This document shows, piece after piece, positions 58,584 through 64,000 of a stretch of DNA of 64,000 bases (position 1 is the stretch's first letter; each line of letters opens with the position of its first letter). The stretch is from Fennellomyces sp. T-0311 (Eukaryota > Mucoromycota > Mucoromycetes > Mucorales > Lichtheimiaceae), in NCBI GenBank assembly GCA_025266875.1, contig JALLLT010000003.1, positions 744,001-808,000 on the forward strand, given 5' to 3'. The position numbers and the translations under genes were made by a program. Below the pieces are notes generated by a model. That model searched no databases, was not told the origin of the DNA, and saw only the letters and a list, made by a program, of their open reading frames with translations.

Positions 58584-60029
58584 TTATTCATGCATTTCTG
58601 AGTCCTCCGTCGAAACCAGCATAGGACGTGGATGTCGAGCCGGCTTTGGATGTTTTTCTTCGAACTTGGCAAGGTAGGCGTCTCCAATGTAATGATGGTC
58701 GCTTTCCTCTAGTTTATTGAAGTATCGAAGTATTGCGAAGCCTAAGTGTGACTTGTGCATACGTAGGCATATCGCTAAGATACGTTCCTGGTAAAGTAGC
58801 TTTGCGTATGTTGTGCGCTCTTCGACTGAGTTTTCTCGCCATTTTGTGTCGCCAATCGTCGATTCCGAGATCGGGTTGAATTCGTCGTTCGTTTTCACTT
58901 TCGCCGTTTTCAAGAGACTGCGTAGGTCCTGTTCATATGACTTGTTGATCAGAAGTCCTATGACGCCATGTGCTGGGAAATGTACGTCGATCACTCGCTC
59001 TTGTGCCACTCCAAGCAGACGAAGGGCTCGACGGATCTCACTATGTAGCGTTCGTCTAGGCGATGCCATATATACGATTGTATATTCGGTGTTTGTGCTT
59101 TCAGCAGCTGTAAAGACACGCTGTGCCCATTGTACTTGCTTTTCCGATGGCGGTCCATCAGTCTTCTTGACAGTGCGCTTTTGTGGTGGGAGGTTGCGAC
59201 TGGTGACGGTGGCGTATGAGGTCGCTGTGTTTGGGTTGTGTTGTTGCTGATTCTGTTGTTGCTCGTGCGCCATTTGTTGCATTTTCCGTTCTGGTTTGAT
59301 TGCTTTCCATTCTTGTTCTGTAGCCGCGTGTATGGAACCCATCAAGTCTTGTCGAGGATCCATTTCCTTTGTTAAGGCGTTTTTAGTAATTGCGTTACCC
59401 GTGGGTTTCACAGCGGGATGAGCCGCTTTCTCAAGTTCTGCGATTCGCGCCTTGGCAGATTCCAATGCAGTGCGTAGCTCTTCGTTCTCCGAAATCAGTG
59501 CACGCATGTTCTCGAGTTCCTTTTTTTGTTCTCGGATTCTTTGCTCTTGATCTTCCACTGTTCTTCTCATCCAATTGATATTTCCCATCAGTTGTTGGCC
59601 CCATGGTGGAAGTTGCGTTGGCTGTTGAGGTTGCGTAAGGCCGATAGCACTATTATCCGTTGAACTAGTAGGTAGGTCATCAGCCCAGCTGTTGTTAGGG
59701 ATTTTATCTGTAGCGATGGCCATCCGTCTGTTCATTGTGCCACGACGGACAGTTTTTGGCTGTTGCTCAGGTGACGCCGATCTACGCTTTGTTGTGCTAC
59801 GTATGTTAGATCTCTGTGATTCCGTCATTGCTGCACGTTGAGGAGTGCTGCTAATGGGGTAGCTTCTCGGTGTATTCGTGATGGTAGGTGAGAGTCGCGG
59901 TGTTGATTGCTCTTGAGCCGATGCACGCGGGGTCACAACGGAGCCGTTTTCGGGTGTAATTGTCGTGTAGTGTGGTGATATACCGAATGGAGGTTTAATT
60001 GTTGTGGTGTTACGTGTCACGTTGTTCAA
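58584..60029 (-). CDS. LINE-type retrotransposon ORF1 (gag-like RNA-binding protein), ORF2 missing
   Basis: Uninterrupted 481-aa frame on the minus strand. Residues 1-110 are Thr/Ser/Pro-rich and basic (RSTTKRRSASPEQQ); about 150-215 form a coiled coil (VEDQEQRIREQKKELENMRA and the following heptads); a Gln-rich segment follows; about 300-450 hold the conserved ordered domain with QWAQRVFTAAE, HSEIRRALRLLGVAQERV, VHFPAHGVIGLLI and SHLGFAILRYFNKLEE. Coiled coil plus basic nucleic-acid-binding domain is the ORF1 layout of L1/Tad-like elements, and this type is common in Mucoromycota. No zinc knuckle is seen. The expected downstream ORF2 (endonuclease, reverse transcriptase) is abs­ent, yet ORF1 has no stop or frameshift. 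Confidence 0.7.
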   Translation of the reverse strand: MNNVTRNTTTIKPPFGISPHYTTITPENGSVVTPRASAQEQSTPRLSPTITNTPRSYPISSTPQRAAMTESQRSNIRSTTKRRSASPEQQPKTVRRGTMNRRMAIATDKIPNNSWADDLPTSSTDNSAIGLTQPQQPTQLPPWGQQLMGNINWMRRTVEDQEQRIREQKKELENMRALISENEELRTALESAKARIAELEKAAHPAVKPTGNAITKNALTKEMDPRQDLMGSIHAATEQEWKAIKPERKMQQMAHEQQQNQQQHNPNTATSYATVTSRNLPPQKRTVKKTDGPPSEKQVQWAQRVFTAAESTNTEYTIVYMASPRRTLHSEIRRALRLLGVAQERVIDVHFPAHGVIGLLINKSYEQDLRSLLKTAKVKTNDEFNPISESTIGDTKWRENSVEERTTYAKLLYQERILAICLRMHKSHLGFAILRYFNKLEESDHHYIGDAYLAKFEEKHPKPARHPRPMLVSTEDSEMHE

Positions 60030-60081
60030 GGATTATTTGTTATAAAAGAACTGTAAATCTGCCGCGCGCGATACTCGACAG

Positions 60082-60720
60082 ATGTCTCTATGGATACTGT
60101 TACCAATATGGAATAACATAACGGAACTTAATCCATTACGCTCGTCTGGGGCTGAGACTCTCCGCTACAATCCGTATCGAACCACCGTGCTCCATCTTCA
60201 GCAGCTCGTTATTAGATATGTGTATATACCACTGTGCTTTCGACGACCATGTGGGATTCACAATCTGAACAACCAGCTTCATGGAATCGACTTGAATTAC
60301 CTCGGGCAAAGTCCAAGCATCGATGCCCTGAAAGAAGAGGGTATTTCTTTCATCGATATTGATCCAGGTATGTCATCTTGCAAACTACTGGCTTTGAGTG
60401 GACATACTAAGCTATATATCTTGAAATATTGTGATATGTTTGTAGCAGTCAATGGTACAGTGACACTCCATTTTTCTAGGTAGATAGAACACCCAAAACC
60501 GTGTACATATGAGTAAAAATGAGGCAAATTCAATACGTAAAATGCCCGTGAAGCCATGCCTTCAAGGGGATCTATCGACGCTGTTATTTGCACAACACCA
60601 GGTTGTATGACGGCAACTGGAAGCACCATATACATTAATGAATGCCACAGCTACAACATGGCTAATGATGTTGTTATGGCATTAAATAGATTGTTTGCTA
60701 TGGCTACAAGGAAATCACTG
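60082..60720 (+). pseudogene. Weak remnant resembling a TnpB/Fanzor-type (RuvC-fold) protein
   Basis: One frame (60082-60483) runs to ALKEEGISFIDIDPGMSS, similar to the RuvC-I strand (hydrophobic, then D-x-G) of TnpB/Fanzor proteins. In another frame (60587-60720) VICTTPGCMT with two Cys, then C-H and NDVVMALNRLF, recalls the zinc-ribbon and RuvC-III D-V-x-A-x-N block. The spacing between them is too short, the frames differ, and the rest is unrecognised. I regard this as a speculative call on a decayed copy. Confidence 0.2.
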
Positions 60721-62425
60721 CGATAATGAAGACTTTCTGTTGAGATATATGTTAAAAGATGATTCGTAAGACTTTCTTTTTGTATAGTACATTCCGTTCC
60801 CTATATTTTTCACTTTGCATTTTCCATTCTCTGTGCTTTTTCAAATTTGCTGTATTTAGTCTCTACTTTTTGGTCTATTCTTTCCAGTGTTGATATAGTT
60901 TTGGCGATATTTCGATCCCAAATTATGTCACCAGTACGAACTAAGATACCCTGTATTGCTCTTTGCTTGTACCGGCCATTACAAAATGCAAACGAGGACA
61001 CCTTGTGCTATACAGCAGGTTTATTTTATCATGCAAGTACTTTTTTATGTCCTTTCGTGTTTGAGCTAATGAAAGCGAGGTACAAGACTTGGTCTATACT
61101 TTCTGCTACTCTTTTTCGAATCCAAGGAGCATACTCGCTTTCTTTGGCGACTTCCTCCTGCATTTGAATTTCACGGTCTTCTTTAGTGTCCAGGAGCGTT
61201 ATCCCATAGTGACATCGGCATTTGATTAGCTGTGCTGGCTTTGGCTTGCGCGTATCTAAGGGCCGCTAAAGTAAACAGGACTTTACAAATCAGATTGTTG
61301 AGTCTATCATTTTGACCAGCTCTCAACAGATGATTTCGGTGCTTGTCCAAAGAAAAAAAAAGAGTTGTGGAGCAGAGTGCCTCAAAAATAAAGATTGGCA
61401 CATGTGTTATCCATCAGCGTGGTACCAAGGAAGTACTAGCATCAGATTCTGACACGGGCATGCTTTTTTTTTTTACTGTACTACCAGGTCGACTTTGCCG
61501 CCGCTCTTTGCTAGTTAAAACGGTCGTGGTTCATCGTAACATCCATTCACCGTTAACGCGCCTTATGACTGGCGTTCGACCATGGAAGTCAAGCTTGTTT
61601 CGTCCGCAGGCTCCGAACACGCTGCCCACTGATCTCGCCTCTGTCGTTCTACTCCATCACATCCACTGAGCGACATACGACTTCATCTGCTCTGTAACAC
61701 TGATAAAGTTCGGGTTTAGCTGTTACGTTACACGACAACGGCGTAAAACAGGAGTTATTGTAACCAAAATCAGAGCCCGAATGCAGCAAATTGAAAACAC
61801 AGAAAATGGAAAGTCAAAAGTGAAAAAGCATAGGAAACGAAATGTACTTTTAAGAAAAGCTTAAGAACCATCTTTAAATATGTATTTCAGCAGAAAAGTT
61901 TCATTATCACTGTGATTACCTTGTAACCATGCGAACCAGTCTGTTTATTACCATAAGAACATCAACCACCAGTCATGTATGTCGCAACTGTGGTAGTCCT
62001 TATTATGTCTACAGCTATATCGTATTTCTTAATACAATCTTTGACTAAATTGTCGATAACATATTCGCATTTTTTTATATGGTCATGTGAAATTGCAGGA
62101 CTTGTACAGGACTTTCGAACCGGATGCACGGATTATTGAAGCAAATGTGGTAGGTACTTACACCAATTGGCGATGTTAGACGATTGCAAGAGTATAGACG
62201 TTGCTTTATACAGCACTAATTGACAGTATATGTATATATTACGACAGCACTAGGTACTCCGATAAAGTCATAGAGCTTTTTGCACAAGTACATACATACG
62301 TACTCCTTTCGTTCATTGCAAAGATATTCACTCATATGCAGGCTTTTACTCGACTAATACAGCGTGGAATATATCTAGTGGTAGTACATATCAAGTTTTC
62401 AGAACATTGGAGGCTGGTGTACAAA
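60721..62425. other. Intergenic, no gene seen
   Basis: 1.7 kb, AT-rich. Minus-strand frames at 60810-61001 and about 61200-61030 have protein-like composition (IQMQEEVAKESEYAPWIRKR) but no family match or splice chain. Confidence 0.45.
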
Positions 62426-64000
62426 TTATGCCCAATCGAACGATACACCTCTACTAAAGCGGTCGATTAAGAGAGATTGCGCATCTTCTGACAAACTTTG
62501 TTGTAGGTCGTACAGATGCACCGTTCTAAGACTGGATGACAATACAAGAACTTCAGCAGCTTCATATGGGAATGGCACTTCGGAGAGTTCGAGATACTGT
62601 AAGTGCTGGAGCAGTGCGATTAACCGAGTGAATTCAACAGTCTCCTCGTCTTTTATAATATCTACATAATAATCGTCAAAAGATACTGTCAAGCGTTTGA
62701 GGGACATGATCTTTGCAATATTATACAGAACGGCAGCGGTTATACCGTAGCATCCTCTTATTGTCAATGATTGCAACGCGGTATTCTCTCCATGACGGCT
62801 TTGCAGCATTTGGATGAAGGCTTGTCCGCGAATGTCGAGTGTGTACATTTGCAAAAAAGAAAGCTTGGTAAGATTTGCTATTGCATTGAATATTTCCACC
62901 ATCTCGATCCGCTGATTATCGCCGAAATCACCGTAGAATTCGGTTTCATTGTCCAAGAGAAGGGTTTCCAAGGCTGGGCAGCAGCGCAGGATAGCACCGT
63001 AATGAACTTGTGAAGCTGTTCCATCCAATATCGTTACGCTCAAGTAGGTTAACTTTGGCATTGCGGATTCTGAAAGAGGTTTCCAACCGTGAAGAGCAAG
63101 AGCGTAATCAAATGGGCGTAGATACATGGCTCGAAGTGTTTTGCGACCTTTTGCAAGAAGCGAAGATATCGGTTGAATGGAGCGAACGGAATTGATCACC
63201 AAGAGCACTAGACTATCCTCGTCATTCCTCGATGATAGTTCTGGCACATGTTGGTAAATGTCATCCAAAATGTCATTGCAAGTACTGATTCTTGTCAAGT
63301 TGGGACAATGGTCCCCGATACTTGTAAGGATGTTGTCTGCAGTGTGTCTTCGAGGATGGAAATAAAAGTGCCGAAGATTGGGCGAATGTTGAAAAAGTGG
63401 GGCCAACGTGGCAGCTATGGATGGTGCGAGGAACACTTCAATGTCGACCCGTGTCAATATTGTATCGTGAGATATGTCACAGTCCTCGATATATTTGACT
63501 TTGAGCTCCAGTATGGTGAGGCTTTTGCAAGTGGATAGAATGCGACCCAAGGAAATGTCAAGACCCCATGAAAACCGTAGTTCGGTCAATGTTTCTGCTG
63601 CCCTATCTAAAGTCAAATATACCGGGCTACTGATGTCGATTTGCCCAAGCGCTGGTTTTTAAAGGAAAAGCAATTGGTTATCAACTTTCTTTTCCGAAAG
63701 GAGCTGCAGATTTACCCGTTGGTAGAAAGGACAGTGACGAAAGACGTGGAAATGAGTGTTGACTGAGGAGTTCGACGATCAGTTTCCGCATTACTTTGGG
63801 TCTATCACGTATGTCGATTGTTTCTATATAATGTGACACGGTAGGTAGCAGCGCAAATCCAACCTCTCTTCTCCAAAAGTCGCTTGTCTTGGTATTTATA
63901 TCTCGCCAGGCCACAGAGCATCCGAAAAGCATTGAGCGCCAAGTACCACAGACATCGATACACTGACTCAACTCGAAAGTGTCGAGATGCCTGACGATTT
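62426..64000 (-). CDS. F-box / leucine-rich-repeat protein, 5' end beyond the window
   Basis: Two visible exons (minus): 64000-63686 and 63651-62426, joined across a 34-nt GT-AG intron (63685-63652) that restores the frame. Before it: HLDTFELSQCIDVCGTWRSM, the second half of an F-box (the first half lies outside the window). After it: repeated 25-30 residue blocks with leucine patterns (LTELRFSWGLDISLGRILS; CPALETLLLD; LQSLTIRGCYGITAAVLYNI; LQYLELSEVPFP; LRTVHLYDL), the LRR part. Such proteins act as substrate receptors of SCF ubiquitin ligases; the substrate is unknown. It ends FSRGVSFDWA at 62426. Confidence 0.8.

Noticed and set aside
1..64000. tRNA, rRNA or CRISPR features
   Set aside because: No B-box-bearing cloverleaf, rRNA segment or spaced direct-repeat array was noticed by eye; a dedicated scan was not possible.

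Overview
This is a eukaryotic, fungal window, most likely from a Mucoromycota (Mucorales-type) genome. The genes have many short introns (mostly 45-80 nt, GT-AG with CTAAC/TAAT-like branch sites), gene-dense blocks alternate with AT-rich gaps, and there is a CotH-type spore-coat kinase gene, a family expanded in Mucorales. Gene models were built by hand from splice signals, reading-frame phase and protein-family recall. No search was run, so each product name is a family-level call.

Left part (1-17 kb): a possible gene end at the window edge; a small secreted eight-cysteine protein with a GPI-type tail (2.7-3.5 kb); a secreted aspartyl-protease-like protein lacking the second catalytic Asp (6.5-8.1 kb); a five-finger CCCH protein; a DusA-type tRNA-dihydrouridine synthase; mitochondrial ribosomal protein bL34m, divergent from a vacuolar-type zinc/CDF transporter; glycerol kinase; and a nitronate monooxygenase convergent with it.

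Middle (18-41.6 kb): an allantoate-permease-like MFS gene with one frame problem; a 958-bp pogo/Tigger-like MITE with TA duplication; a decayed MCT-type MFS pseudogene; a UBE2J1/Ubc6-type ER ubiquitin-conjugating enzyme; a Dgk1-type CTP-dependent diacylglycerol kinase; a Lee1-like two-finger CCCH protein; the beta subunit of mitochondrial processing peptidase; Mediator subunit Med10; the CotH kinase; phosphopantothenoylcysteine decarboxylase; and an MDR-type quinone oxidoreductase. These are ordinary housekeeping and metabolic genes in ER, mitochondrial, nuclear and cell-surface roles, with no operon-like logic.

Right part (42-64 kb): a transposon island at 43.0-53.6 kb. It holds a LINE ORF2 tail, a solo LTR with a perfect 5-bp target duplication, a 5.9-kb inverted-repeat structure (two near-identical 2.3-kb arms around a 1.29-kb spacer), a pogo-type transposase relic missing its DDE core, and an inverted partial copy of the same LTR. 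Beyond it lie an uncharacterised protein with a duplicated YTD-YG motif, pescadillo/Nop7, an intact LINE ORF1 without its ORF2, a weak TnpB/Fanzor-like relic, and an F-box/LRR gene cut by the window end.

The items most worth a second look are the large inverted repeat, the pseudo-aspartyl protease, the orphan LINE ORF1, the MITE, the DusA-type enzyme and the duplicated-motif protein.
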